This document shows, in pieces, positions 45,380 to 57,904 of a stretch of 64,000 nucleotides of DNA. Each line of letters starts with the position of its first letter. Positions within the stretch are counted from its first letter, which is position 1. The DNA is from Sipunculus nudus (taxonomy: Eukaryota; Annelida; Sipuncula; Golfingiida; Sipunculidae), in NCBI GenBank assembly GCA_026874595.1, contig CM049307.1, forward strand, positions 77,474,643-77,538,642, in the 5' to 3' direction. The notes under the pieces are model-generated. The model was given only the letters and a program-made list of their open reading frames with translations, had not been told where the DNA came from and did not search any database. The position numbers and the translations under genes were made by a program.

Positions 45380-48040
45380 GGAACATACCCATTGCTATAT
45401 TGGTACTGTTTATTTTTTTGTATATTTAGGATTTAAAGGAAAGCTAAAGCCGAAAATAACTGCAAACTTACTCGTTACTACTGAATAAACTGACATAAAT
45501 GAGTCTTCAAAGCCCAGACGAAGGTTGTTGAAAAGTTTGTAACGTCCTTGACAAACAGCTTTGAAACCTGAAAGAAATTACTTAAGAGTTTTGTTTTACT
45601 TTTGAACATCTAACAGTCGATGCTGCAGCTGCGCTAGCATGGTTCCCAGGCTGCCTTGCGCTACGCACACGGAGCATGGCACATACCCTTACAATATGGC
45701 CCCACAACACACCGCGCGAAACAACACCATAGCCACAGGTCAGGATGTCAAACGTCAACGATCCATGCAATGCTCCGCGTCTTGACGTAATTTTACTTAT
45801 GTAGACACTGCATTTAATGTGCTTTTTTTTGTTAAGAGACCATTCACGAAGTGCAACATTTCAAGGCACTGCATAAAAGGATAAGCATTTTACGTAAACT
45901 GAACGGAAACTGACTAGTATAAATCACGTTTCGAAGCGAGCAGACCAGCACGAGAAACATACTGACACGTGGCTTTGTTGTTGTTTTGTGCGGTGTATTG
46001 TTGAACGACGAAGATATAAGAGTTTGTGCCATGCATCCGTGATTTAAGCGCAAGGAAGGCTGGGAAACATGCAACATTAGGATTAAGGCTACTCATAAGT
46101 GGAGAAAATGTACCGTTTACTATTGAAATATGACGAGAAACTGGAAAGGATTTACAGCTAATTTTTTATTAGATGCTAGTGGATACCAAAAAAATACAGC
46201 TAATTTTTTATTAGATGCTAGTGGATACCAAAAAAAAACCTACACCTCTGAATGAGACCTCTATTATAGCATTTTATGATTTTTGCTCCGAAACATTTCT
46301 AGCATTAAAAATGACCCTGTTATAAGTCTATGCATTTAATCCCGCTTAGAATCATTTAAAAAGTATATTTGCATCACCTAAAACTAAACAACGGATGCGG
46401 TATGCAAAAAAGAACTAGACCTACTTAAACAAAATGTCAGAGATGCTTTAAAAAATCCTGCTTTATAACCATGGTACCCGGCGAGGGTGGCCTTGTGACC
46501 ATAGAGATATGCCACTTGGTCCTTGGTTTAAATATTCTTTTCAAAAATGTGTCAATGCTTAAACGATATTACATGTAATATAGATTTCGAGAACCCGTTT
46601 CCTGCAATTATGGTGATACATTATACATGCTACAAATTGCGACCTGTATAGATATCCTTTATGCCGAATCTTAAATATCCTCTTTTTACGGGAAATTGCT
46701 GATATTTGGCGAGGCTTGCATTTGTAAAGTACAATTTATCAAATGCTATTGGATAAAAATAAATGACCTCTGTTTTTAGGAAATGGTAAAAATAGTCGTC
46801 AATGTTGTCGGATTTCAAGAATGATACAGTTGTAACTTCAAAATTAGGCAGTAATGTCTAAGAAACAATCCTCGCAGAACGATGATAAAAAGTGTAACGG
46901 TTGACGTTATCACATTCATTTGCATAACAAAGAAATGATCAGATAATAAAAATTTGCCGTCAGGTAAAAAATATGTTCAGGGTCAAGCTCCAATGAATCA
47001 TATGCTCTACAGAAGATAAAAGGCATATGAAATGAGTCGCGGATTAAATCTCTAGAATGAAATGTGACCCAGGTATAAGCAGTCCCGTAAAATATCGCTT
47101 ATTCTCATTGACTGGAAATTGAGCAAGAATCGGCGACTGCCACATCAAACTAATTAAATGCTTATGGATGACAAAAAAAACTATGAACAAGTTTTAAGAT
47201 CAAGGCTTCTATTATTGCATTTCATGCTTTTTGCCCAAAAATGTGTAACCATGAAGTACTGTTTACCTGGCTCAGATAATTGTGACATAGATATACGAGA
47301 GCAACGGTTTTAAGGTGATTCTGACCTGGGCCTTTAAACGATTTTGTCCCTTAGTTATAGTGGGTACACTGTTTATTGTAAGGGTTTTTCAGGAGGGTTT
47401 TCCTCAAAATCTAGAGTTGCTAGTTGAATAAATCTTTTCGTTGCCACAAAGGGTTTTAAGCTATACCTTCATACATGAAACCTATATAATTGTGAAGACA
47501 AACTTTTGGATATTTAAATATATACTTTCTTTTAATGTCCACACTAACGGTGGTCTTGTGATATACCAAAGAGTCACCGACTATGTTATCAAGTGATTTT
47601 GAAGCATCGAGTTTTCTACAATGTGCTTTTGATGCAAGTTACACTTACATTGGACAAAGATAGATTCTCCGTCTCAGATCCGATATTACTTGTGTAATTA
47701 AAGGCAGTCTTTTTTATTTTAATTCCCTGAATGTTAAGTACCATGTTTGATGTTGTAATAGACTTGCTTTAACAAACACAATGTGAGACGTGACAAGCTA
47801 ACTATGTCATTCCTGAACAGATTTAAGATGGCCATGGGTCAGTAGGGACTTCACGCCCGTCGTTCCATTTGACAGCGGCAACCTTTTCTTTCATTTTCAT
47901 TTTAACCAAACAGTACAGACAATAAACAAAAAAAATAGTTGCTTGAATGTTAACAATTACTATTGAAAAATAAAATTTGTAGAATTTATGGCGAGTTGAA
48001 AACAAGAATTTTTTTTTTTTAAATTGGGACTTACCTACAC
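45380..48040. other. Block present in duplication unit B but not in unit A
   Basis: About 2.66 kb with no counterpart at 42.3 kb. No convincing gene is seen. It holds a GC-richer patch at 45.59-45.79 kb and a 42-bp direct duplication at 46153-46236. I see no clear terminal repeats or target-site duplication, so insertion and deletion cannot be told apart. Confidence 0.4.
46153..46236. repeat. Local 42-bp tandem duplication (x2)
   Basis: TACAGCTAATTTTTTATTAG and the following ATGCTAGTGGATACC recur 42 bp apart (46153 and 46195) with essentially no change, which points to a recent event. Confidence 0.85.
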
Positions 48041-49186
48041 GCGCTGCCTATTTTATGGCGGCTTAAGACATGGTAGAAAATGCAAAATCGGCAATTTTCG
48101 GCATAAGATATTTTTTTAAATTTACTGAAATGATTCTCCAAAGGTTCCTTTACATGCCACATAAGTGTACAAAATGTTGTTGACAAATTAAAGGGTTCTT
48201 AACGATGCTGCAAATCTCACATTGTGTTGTTAAATCGAGTCCATCACAACATCTAACATGTTATTTAACATTCAGAGAACAAACAGCTACCTGGACTTGG
48301 TAATTTCGGATGTGAGACGGACAATCTTTCTTCGTCCACTATCAGTGTAGCTTTCTTAAAAAAATTTAATTAAATTAAAATATTTCTGAAATTATTCCAA
48401 AATGGTTTTAAGATCTCATGAAGGTGGAAAAAATTGATTTTGTCATAAACATTTTAATAATACAATAAGGGTTTCCAGAGGTTTAATTAAAACGTAAAAT
48501 GTGCTTTTGGAAACCCCTTAAAAGGTTTAACATATAAAATGTTATAAAATGTTTACAACCACTTTTGACAACCCTTATTTTAAACATTGTATATAGTTGA
48601 TGTTTAATGTATGAGTTAATGAGCGATTGGCTAGCTTTTCCCTGTAGTTCAAACAGATAGACAAACAGATATGACCTTGCAAAACGCACGGACAGTTATG
48701 TACTTTTCAGTATTTAATTAAAATCGAGTTATTAAATGACTTGACATCAGGTTCATAGAACATAGAGGAGGACGAAAAAATAGACCAAAACCACGGCATG
48801 GACCAGATGAATCATCTAGATTAGACATAGAGACGAATGAATAAGCTGTAACTAAATTATCAAGACCAATGATGATATCAAGGATGATATCTCGTTTGAT
48901 GGCAAACAAAGCAAGATTTCAAAGAGCATTTACGCTTCTATGACACGGAGTTCATCAGCCACAAGTTCCAATATTTATCTGTAGTTTAGGAGTTGTTGAA
49001 TTATGTTCTTTCATTTCTCCATAATATGTTGAGCTGAGTGATTTCCAAAATGTTCATCTAAGTACTGTTTGCTTATTCTCACTTGAGTACATAACAATTT
49101 AGGCTGTTCCCTTTTACCTATTTGTTTAATAAATTAAGATATGTCATCAATTTAATGAGCTAGTAAAAATAGTTCAACAATAGTAC

Positions 49187-49279
49187 CAGTGGGCGTGGAA
49201 TCTGTGGGTTGACTGGTTACAGGGTGTACAGCTGGCATGGATGTGGTGGCTGGCATCAGATTAGTGGTATCAGCTGGCT
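49187..49279 (-). CDS. Exon: Pro/Thr/Ser-rich linker, copy B (31 codons)
   Basis: This is the 93-bp phase 1-1 homologue of the exons at 52.2 and 43.5 kb, with acceptor TTTCATTTCAG and donor GTACTATTG. The translation begins PADTTNLMPATTSMPA and continues Val/Thr/Pro-rich. The surrounding intron sequence is also duplicated: the neighbouring TTCTATTTTGTGCTAAAGTT and the AATGAGCTAGTAAAAATAG downstream side both recur beside the other copies. The exon therefore arose by segmental duplication, not retroposition. Confidence 0.73.
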
Positions 49280-50202
49280 CTGAAATGAAAAAAAAAAAGA
49301 TTTAATTAATGATATAAGCTGTTATGTATTAAGCTCTTATAGTATACTCTTCTATTTTGTGCTAAAGTTGAATTGGTAACAAAGCCAAAAGGAGTTATAT
49401 AAACTACATACAAGTATATTTTACATATGCTGTTACCGATAAACTGATGCCAGTTGTATTAGGTGCACATAGAGGATTTCCTGAAAGAGGATAAAGTAAG
49501 TTGGTAAGCATAAATTAATTATTGAAGGATATGATTGGAAGGGTGACATGTTGTTTATCCCGCTTCAGCATATATACGGTGAGCCGGACACTCAGGAGGC
49601 TGAAGGTTTTTGTCCGGATTAGTGAGCTGCCCTATTTAGAGGAGTTTGGCATATTGCCTTTATTCTTCATTGAATTTTACAGATTTCCTCTGTTTTGATT
49701 AATTGTACGCTTAATTGAAATACATCAATTTTATTTAAATCATTGTCAAAATAGCTTAAATATTCATTTGTTATTTATAAGATTCAATTATTAATAAAAA
49801 GAAAATCAAACACATTCTCTCATGACACAATTAAAATCATCAGCTGTACCCAGCACAGTTATCTAGGCAGTTATACTTCGAAGTACAATGCTTCAGATTC
49901 TAAGCAAGCGTAGGACCTGTCTGGTTACACTAGGCATATTGAGGATTGGTTATTCACAGGCCTATCCAAAGGGTCCAAGTAGCCCGTCCTCTGCGAAAGC
50001 TTTGTCCAGATAAGTTAGTCGGCCGGAAGCCCGCGCGCAAATGATGGGATCGAAGTTATTGGTTGAAATTTGTGGGAAGCATGGGTTACTGGATTAACGA
50101 ACAAGGGTCCACCAGCAAAGAGCAGTTAAGAGGCATGTGCGTGCAGCGCAGTTGTCGCCGATCAAATGACCGTTGGCTAGCACCCATTGTGTAACGGAGA
50201 TA

Positions 50203-50280
50203 CCTCCGTGGCCGATTAGCCTTTCTGGACCTGTCATGGTCAAGTGGGTTCAACCTGAAGCCATCTAGCTACTAGGTTTC
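50203..50280 (+). mobile_element. Possible SINE remnant
   Basis: GTGGCCGATTAGCC and AAGTGGGTTCAACCTGA resemble tRNA A and B boxes about 40 bp apart. Diverged. Confidence 0.3.
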
Positions 50281-50999
50281 CCAACGGAAACCAGATGGAT
50301 TGATTATACACGGCGTCGGGACATCATAATCAGGATAGTTATAAAGAATACAAAGACTAAGGAGCTCTGATTGCTGTGACCATACAGCGGACAAAAGTAG
50401 AAACTTGTCTGTTCGAAAGTTCACTTTGTATAGGATTGAAATGAAAACGAATATTCCTTTCAATTATGGCATGTTTTAAATAAATCTTTATTGAATGCCG
50501 TTGGCCGGGATCAGGAACTGTGAAAATCAATGCCCTTGTAGTTTACAAAAAAAAAACCACTCATACTTTGTGAGTTAATTATTGAACCATGTGAGTAACT
50601 CTTCACCATGCATTCAGCATATGAAAGTGCAAACTGTTGCTAATTAATTAATGCTAGGGGCATATCACAAAGCACGAACGATAGTCCTTGGTGGTGGTCC
50701 TTTCGAATAAAATTCTCTTTGAAAACTAATCGACCAACCTTAAATAATGATTGTGATAGCTACACATTTATTGAAGTAAAAAACAATTTCGATTGTACAA
50801 CACTTCGATGGTTCACCAAATCTCACTGTTCCCTGGGCTGTCTCTGTGACCATCGCAGGTCATACGAGGTTATGACCTCGAGCGCCATCTCCTTTCAGAT
50901 TTATAAACAAATATATATAACTCGCGATGTCTGTCAGGTTTAGAGGGTCGTAATATGGACCTTGCACGCAGGCGTATGGGGAAAATTTGTTCACTCCAA

Positions 51000-51135
51000 G
51001 TGATAGTGAGTTATCCGCTTAAGTGAGTTTAAGTTCAAAATAATTTAAAGGAAAACTTGAAGTGAATGAGATTTAGCGTCCGCATTTGAGATTTGTCCGC
51101 CTTAATGAGTTGTCCGCAGGAAGAGGTTTCACTGT
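51000..51135 (-). mobile_element. MITE-like fragment with CAGTGAAACCTC end
   Basis: The right end reads GAGGTTTCACTGTATA, the inverted form of the 35.58-kb MITE terminus, preceded by repeated GAGTT..TCCGC motifs. Confidence 0.45.
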
Positions 51136-51705
51136 ATATTACTGAATATTTAGAACTGTAACAAAGTGTGATATATTTAAAGTACGTGAGAATTTGAAGA
51201 GATAGGAGAAAGTTAAATTTTAAAGTGAGACTTTTTAAATTTAGCGTGTTTAAATATAATTTAAATGAGATATTCATTACAACTTGTGCGCGATATAAGA
51301 TCTTCAGCTATGGAGTCCTAAGATGCAACTACAAAATAGTTGAAACACACATAACTTTTTAATATTTTTCAATTTCACCTGTTGGCAAGGGTTGTGAGAC
51401 TTCACCAAGTACAGTTAAGAAAACCATTTTGTATCTGATTAGATAACTGTAACTTTGTGTTTATCAGTCAGAACAGTATAAGGATATAAAGTTTTCCCTT
51501 ATTGGCTTTACAAAGCAGCTTGCTAAAGATTATGTTTCTCTTCTAAAAAAAATTCTTCGTGAAAATGTTTTCAAAGTTTTTTGTACCAAGAAAGCATTTG
51601 ATGGTCATATGAGGCTTTTGTATGTTGTTTATTAAGCTTTCCCAGTTGTAACTGACATTATGGTGGACAGCCTCTGTATCATATTGCAGGAGTTACGTCG
51701 AATAA

Positions 51706-52020
51706 GGAGAGTAGCATAATACATAGTGCAATATTAAGCTGGATTTGCGATTGCGTCGCCCAAAGCTGAGTTAAAGTTACACGATGTAGAAAAGTAGACT
51801 TCTCTTGCATAAACTGACAGAGATGGGAAGACAGGGCTCCATTTTTTTTTCAATTTTAGAGATTTACTGTGTATTATCATACAATATTGCATTTTCTAAT
51901 TTGACCGATAACGGTGCGAACCCTGGATTTAGGATGCATATTGCCAGTTCTGTGTGTGTCTGTCTGTAGACTTGTTACTTCCCGAATATTTGATTCAACA
52001 TGCATATTGCTTATTTCTGT
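51706..52020. repeat. Intronic duplication, left copy
   Basis: Matches 52573-52882 over about 310 bp. Shared blocks include GAGTAGCATAATACATAGTG, TTTACTGTGTATTATCATAC, GAACCCTGGATTTAGGAT and ATTTGATTCAACATGCAT. The offset is about 865 bp, so linker exon C lies between the two copies. Confidence 0.78.
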
Positions 52021-52139
52021 ATGTTTGACTGACCCTCGATAGACATATTGCTCACTCCTGCAGTTTGTGTTTCGGTATGTTAATTAATTTGGCCGAGCAT
52101 TCTGCGTAGTTCTGAATGTATGTCTGTGTGTATGGCTGT

Positions 52140-52560
52140 TCCTATCGTAATCTACAATTTAATGAGCTACTGTAAAATAGTTCAACGACAGTACCAGTAG
52201 GCGTGGCTTCTGTGGGTTGACTGGTTCCAGAGGGTCCAGCTGGCATGGATGTGGTGGTAGGCATCAGATGAGAGGTATCAGCTGGCTCTGAAATGTGAAG
52301 AGTGGATTTAGTGAAGTACATAAGCTGTCATGTGTAAAGCTGTCATAGTACAATCTTCTATTTTGTTCTATTATTGAAATGGGAATAATACAAAAAGAAG
52401 TTATATAAACTACATACAAGTATATTTTACATATGGTGGTTACGAATGAAACTTTTTCTAATTGTTTGAGGTGCACATAGAGGATTTTCTAAAAGAAAGT
52501 ATAGTAAGATAATTGGTAATGATAAAATAATTATTGAGGAAAAAAAATTAGAGGAAGGAG
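52140..52560. repeat. Segmental duplication, partial unit C (carries linker exon C)
   Basis: Matches 49.13-49.53 kb and 43.43-43.83 kb: the AATGAGCTA..AAAATAGTTCAAC flank, the 93-bp exon, the TTCTATTTTGT segment and GAGGTGCACATAGAGGAT. Only the exon and its immediate introns are included. Confidence 0.72.
52195..52287 (-). CDS. Exon: Pro/Thr/Ser-rich linker, copy C (31 codons)
   Basis: The exon is 93 bp, bounded by CACATTTCAG and GTACTGTCG, phase 1 on both sides. It encodes a Thr/Pro/Ser-rich segment (PADTSHLMPTTTSMPAG, then a PSGTSQPTEATPTG-like tail) typical of an O-glycosylated spacer. It is one of three copies of exactly 93 bp. Because it is symmetric, it can be skipped or repeated without changing the frame. 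It was too short to stand out as an open frame; the call rests on its splice sites and its homologues at 49.2 and 43.5 kb. Confidence 0.72.
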
Positions 52561-52572
52561 ACATATTATTTA

Positions 52573-52882
52573 AGTAGAGTAGCATAATACATAGTGCAAT
52601 ATTTAGCTGGATTTGCGATTGCTTTGCCCAAAGCTGAGCAAAAGCTACACGATGTGAAAAACTAGACTTCTCTAGCGTAAATTGACAGAGGTTGGAAGAC
52701 AGAGCTCCATATTTTCAATTTTAAAGCTTTTACTGTGTATTATCATACAATAACTTATATTCTAATTGACCAATAACGGTACGAACCCTGGATTTAGGAT
52801 TCATATTGCCAATTCTGTGTTTGTCTGTCTCTACAGTTGCTACTTCCGAAATATTTGATTCAACATGCATTTTGCTTATTTC
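52573..52882. repeat. Intronic duplication, right copy
   Basis: Partner of 51706-52020. A short GGGGC run (GGGGCGGGGCGGGGCGGGA, 52883-52901) begins where the similarity ends. Confidence 0.78.
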
Positions 52883-53195
52883 CGGGGCGGGGCGGGGCGG
52901 GATGCAGTAAGTATATCTACTGGCCAACGAGTGGACATACGTATATATTTGTAAATGAAAAAGAATCAGCCAAATTTAGTATCCTCATTACATTGTAAGC
53001 TCAAAACAAGAGAATTAAGTCCACTTATCAATCATTTGTTATCTGCAGATGATAGTCTACACTAATGAAACAATGTAAACAAGACCGATATTTTCATGTA
53101 CATTTGATATAAATATTAATTTCATACTATCATTTTCTTACCAGATATTTAGTGTCTGAAAATTTTCCCCTCAATATTACATGCAACATATACTA

Positions 53196-53247
53196 AATGG
53201 GGGGGGGGGGCATGGTTTTTTTCGCGGCAGCCCCCCCCCCCCCCCCG
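53196..53247. repeat. Poly-G then poly-C tracts
   Basis: About 11 G (53200) and 17 C (53231) bases separated by about 20 bp could fold into a G:C hairpin. Confidence 0.85.
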
Positions 53248-53760
53248 GCATCTCCATACTGAAAACAAATGTGAGCAAAAGACTGTCGATTTATGTTTTA
53301 ATACAATATGAATATTTCAGCAATGGTTTTGCTCATTAATAAAAATGAAATATACTTAAATGTCATAATAGAATTTGCAAGAACAGATATTATCAGAAAT
53401 GTCATGCAATTTTACAATGTGTATTTAAGATTAAATTCAGATTAATTTACCGGTAGTGGTGGAAGTAGTAAGAGTATTAATAGTGCTTGAAGCCACATTA
53501 GTAGTAGTCGTAGTAGAATTTATATTTTTATGCAGGAGTGGTAATAATAATATTGTTATTATATTTATTTTGTCATATATAACTGATGAAATATTTAGAT
53601 AATAAAACCATTTATTCATAAATAATAAGTAAAATAATAATAATCAATTATTATTTTCATTATTTTTACAAGTAGTTGTATTAGTAGTAATTTTATATTA
53701 TAAGAAATCAGAAAAACAATGATGGTATATCACACCTTTGTGACAAATTAACGTGCTCAC

Positions 53761-54018
53761 CGAATCGGTAGATGTAGGCTGTGGATTCTGCAAGATAGTC
53801 GACACCAAGAACTGGAGACAAGAGAAGTTCACAGGTCCCGTTTTTGTAGTTGTTTACAGCAGGACATGTTGGCAGCTGATGGCAATGCAACAAACAGTCC
53901 TCAGGCATGGTGGCACCGAATGGCTGTTTTATTTCGATTAGGTCTCTTCGGTAGGCAAAAGCTCTTGATTCTTTTTGTCGGTTGTAATGCCGTCCTGTAG
54001 TAGTCACCGCAGGGGTGT
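53761..54018 (-). CDS. Exon: PAN/apple-like domain
   Basis: The exon is 258 bp (86 codons), phase 1 on both sides. The acceptor reads TGTTATCCAG and the donor GGTGAGCAC. After a short Thr-containing start the translation has a cysteine-spaced core, DCLLHCHQLPTCPAVNN, then a GTCELL stretch and a YIYRF end. This C-x3-C-x5-C...C-x-L layout is the usual PAN_1/apple pattern, in which paired cysteines clamp a helix on a beta sheet. An open frame continues past the donor, but the GT donor and the phase match to the linker exons favour splicing there. It is the most upstream exon I can support. A signal peptide and possibly more PAN exons should precede it. Confidence 0.72.
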
Positions 54019-54300
54019 CTGGATAACATGATCAGAAAAATTATAATCATTTATATATGCTCTCATGTAGATATCTGGCTTAGTAGGCATCAGTTGTGTT
54101 ATCACTTCCTGACAGTGAAAGATTAATGCAACCTATTATTTTATGTAAAATTGTTTAAAACCTGCTTAATTATGTCATGAAAATTGTAAAAATTATTCAC
54201 AACCCGAATGGAGCATAAATACCCACCCCTCAACATTCCCACACCAAGCCCTCTATGCGCCCACGACGGTTGCGCTTCCCTCATTTATAGTCACAGAACA

Positions 54301-54324
54301 AACACACACACACACACACACACA
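54301..54324 (+). repeat. (CA)n microsatellite
   Basis: About 12 CA units. Confidence 0.95.
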
Positions 54325-54579
54325 TACATCAGAGAGTAGCTTTGCATCTTCAAATGATTATGGAAATATCGAGAAGAAAAAAGGATATTGATGAAATATG
54401 AATATTTTTTATTGATCCTGTTCATCATATTTCTGGTGTGTTATAAATATTTTAGGTGACCATTTTACAAAAAAAAAGCATTTTAAATGGTTGTACAGTG
54501 TAGGATAACATGTTTATTTATTGGTTCTGCGTTTAAGTAATACACGGACCTAAATGTTCGAGTTATTATTTAATATTAT

Positions 54580-57500
54580 AACTGTATGTCTGCCTGTCCG
54601 TCTATCCGTCTGTTTGTCTGTCTGTCTGTTGGTTATACTCAGACTCAAGTATCGAGTACCTGGTCAGTTTTAGTACTGTCTGCTTGTTTGTTTGTCTTTC
54701 TGTCTGTAAGTAATACATAGACTCACATGGTCAATACTTTGTACGTATTATTACTGCCTGTCTGCCTGTCTATCTGCCTGAAGGTAGTATTCAGACTCAA
54801 ATGGTTGAATACATGCTAAGTATTATTACTGATTCTCCACCTGTCTGTCTGTCTGTCTGTAATTGATATTTAAACACAAGTGGTCGTGTACTTGTTTAAT
54901 ATTATTACTGTCTGTCTGTCTGCCTGTCTGTCTGTTTGTAAGTAATACTCGGACTCAGGTGGTCGAGTACTTGGTCATAATTATTACTGTCAGTCTGTCT
55001 GTCTGTCATAAATAATACTTAGACCCGAGTGGTCGAGTACTTGGTAATTATAATGTCTGTATATCTGTCTGTAACTAATACGTTGAACTCAAGTGGTGTT
55101 GTACTTGGTAAGTATTATAACTGTCTGTCTGAGTGTCTGTCTGTGAGTACAAGTTGTCTTGTATACTGTAAGTAATAGTACTGACGGTCTGTCTATCTAT
55201 CTGTCTGTCTGTTTTAAGTAACACGAAGACTCAAGTGGTTATACTCGGTCAGTATTACTGTCTGATTCAAGTTGGCGAGTACTTGGTAAGTATTATTACT
55301 ATCTATCTGTCTGTATGCAATTTCCTGACTCAATTAGTCATGTACTTGGTAAGTATTATAACTGTCTGTCTGTTAGTAAATCTCAGAATCAGGTGGTCAA
55401 ATACTTGGTCAGTATTATTACTGTATGCGATTTTGTAAGCGATACTCAGACTCAAATGGTCGAGTACTTGGTAAGTGTTGTTACTGTCGGTTTGTCTGTT
55501 AGTCTCTAGGTAGTACTTAAACTTAGGTGGTCGAACACTTGGTATGAATGATTACTGTCCGTCTGTCTGCCTGTCTGTTTGTCTGTAGGTAGTAGTAAAA
55601 CTCAAGTGGGCGAGTACTTGGTAAGTATTATTACTTTCTGTCTGTCTGCCTGTCTGTTTGTCTGTAGGTAGTACTCAGACTCAAGTGGTCGTTTACTTGG
55701 TAAGTATTATTACTGTCTGTCTGTCTAAAGGTAAAACTCAGACTCAAGTAGTCGGGTACTTGGTATGTATTCTTGCTTTCTGTCTGTCTGTAAATGTCAC
55801 TAAAACTCGGGTGGTCAAATACTGGGTCAGTATTATTGTCTGTCTGTCTGAAAATAATACTCGTACGCAAGTGGCCGAGTACTTGATAAGTATTATAACT
55901 GCCTGTCTGCCTGCCTGTCTGTCTGTAAGTAATACTCAGACTAAAGTGGTTAAATACTCTGACATTTTTGTTTGATTCATGTGGTCGAGTATATGGTAAG
56001 TATTATTAGTTTGTCCACCTGCCTGTTAGTCTGTCTTAAAGTAATACTAAGACTAAAGTGGCCCTGTACTTGGTAAGTATTATTACCGTCCACCTGTTTG
56101 TATGTCTGTAAGTAATACCCAGACAAAAGTGGTCGAGTATTTGGTAAGTATAATTGTCTGTCTGGCTGTAAATAATACTCACACACAAGTGGTCGAGTAC
56201 TTGATAAGTATTATAACTACCTGTCTGTCTGCCTGTCTGGCTGTCTGTAAGTAAGACTCAGACTCAAGTGGTCGAGTATTTGGTAAGTATTATTGCAATC
56301 CGTTTAAATGTCTGTATGCAATACTCTGACTAAAATGGTCGATATTTGGCAAGTATTATAACTGTCTGCCTGTCTTTCTGTCTGTAAGTAAATCTCAGAA
56401 TCAGGTGGTCAAATACTAGGTCAGTATTATTACTGTTTGTGTGTCTGGAAGCAATACTCAAACTCAAGTGGTCGAGTACTCGGTCATTATTATTACTGTC
56501 TTTCTGTCTGTCTGTAAGTAATACTCAGACTCGAGTGGTCGAGTACTTGGTTAGTATTATTACTTTCTGTCTGAGTGTCTGCCTGTTTGTCTGTGATGAA
56601 AATCTCTTGCTTGAGTTGTCGTGTAATTGGTAAGTATAAGTATTGTTTGTCTGTTTGAAAGTTAAACCTACACTGAAGTGGTTAAATACTCGTTCATTAT
56701 AACTCTCTGATTTAAGTTGGCGAGTACTTGGTAAGTATTATTACTTTGTCCGCCTGTCTGTTTGTCTATTCGTAAGTAATACTCGGCCTCAAGTGGTCGA
56801 GTACTTGGTAAGTACTATTAATTACTATCTGTCTGTATGCAATACACTGTCCCAAGTGGTCATTTACTTGGTAAGTAACGTTATTATAACTGTTTTTCTG
56901 TCTGTCTATGAGTAAATCTCAGAGTCAGGCGCTCATGTACTTGGTCATTATTATTACTGTATGTCTGTCTGTAAGCAATATTAAGACTAAAGCGGTCGAT
57001 ACTTGGCAGGTGTTGTTACTGTCTGTCTGTCTGTAAGCAATACTCAGACTCAAGTAGTAAAGTACTTGGCAGGTGTTGTTACATTCTGTCTGTCTGCTTG
57101 TCTGCAGGTAGCAGTTAGACTCACGTGGTCGAGTACTTGGTAAGTATTTTTACTCTCTGTCTGTCTGTAAATAATACTAAAACTCAAGTGGTCGTGTACT
57201 TGGTAAGTATTATTACTGTCTGTCTGAGTGTCTGTCAGTCTGTCTGTGAGTAAAACTCTGGCTTAAGTTTTTGTGTAAGTGGTTAGTATAAGTACTGCCT
57301 GTTTGTCTATCTATCTGTCTGTCTGTGTGTAAGTAACACTAAGATTCAAGTGCTTATATACTCTGTCAGTATTACTGTCTGATTCATGTTGGCGAGTACT
57401 TGGTAAGAATTATTAGATTGTCCGCCCGTCTGTTTGTCTGTCTGTAAGAAATACACAGGCTTATGTGGTCGAATCCTTGGTAAGTATCTGTCTATCTGTC

Positions 57501-57904
57501 TGTATGCAATACCCTGACCCAAGTTTTCGTGTACTTGGTAAGTATTATAACTGTCTGTCTATTAGTAAATCGCATAATCAGGTGGTCAACTACTTGGTCA
57601 GTATTATTAGTATGTCTCTCTGTAAGATATACTCAGACTTAGGTGGTCGAGTACTTAGCAGGTGTTGTTACTGTCTGCCTGTCTGTTTGTCTGTAGGTAG
57701 TACTTAGAATCAGGTGGTAGAGTACGTGGTAAGTATTATTACTGTCTGTCTGTCTGTGAGCAATACTCAGACTCAAGTGGTCTAGTACGTGGTAAGTATT
57801 AGTATAACTCAAGTGGCAGAGTACTTGGAAAGTGTTATTACTGTGTGTCTTTCTATAAGTAATACTCAGACTAAGGTGGTCGAGTATTTGGTTAGTATTA
57901 TTGT
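54580..57904 (+). repeat. TCTG-containing satellite, block 1
   Basis: Some 40 units of about 80-100 bp: a (TCTG)n run, GTAAGTAATACTCAGACTCA, AGTGGTCGAGTACTTG and GTAAGTATTATTACTG. Unit length varies with the TCTG count. Open frames on both strands reflect the repeat. Confidence 0.92.

Larger units (their letters stand above)
44335..49420. repeat. Segmental duplication, unit B (carries linker exon B)
   Basis: Colinear with unit A but longer. Matches to A stop near 45.38 kb and resume near 48.04 kb (GCGGCTTAAGAC in both), so about 2.67 kb is extra in B or lost from A. B also has a (TA)n array at 44.74-44.80 kb that A lacks. Confidence 0.75.
28548..54018 (-). other. Multi-exon PAN/apple + Pro/Thr linkers + C-type lectin gene (gene model, 5' end missing)
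   Basis: Six exons on the minus strand can be chained: 54018-53761 (PAN/apple), 52287-52195, 49279-49187 and 43576-43484 (three 93-bp linkers), 34279-34070 (first half of a C-type lectin domain) and 28765-28548 (second half plus stop). Every acceptor is AG, every donor is GT, and every junction is phase 1, so the exons are interchangeable. This is the classic signature of exon-shuffled extracellular proteins. The coding part seen is about 321 residues. Introns are 1473, 2915, 5610, 9204 and 5304 bp. No signal peptide exon was found; it should lie upstream of 54.02 kb, perhaps beyond the satellite. Family knowledge says PAN and C-type lectin domains bind carbohydrate or protein ligands outside the cell; in molluscs such lectins are often immune or mucosal proteins. 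That role is inference here. Confidence 0.75.

Noticed and set aside
55631-56186. Minus frames with RQTDSNNTYQV repeats
   Set aside because: Reverse translation of the same satellite unit.
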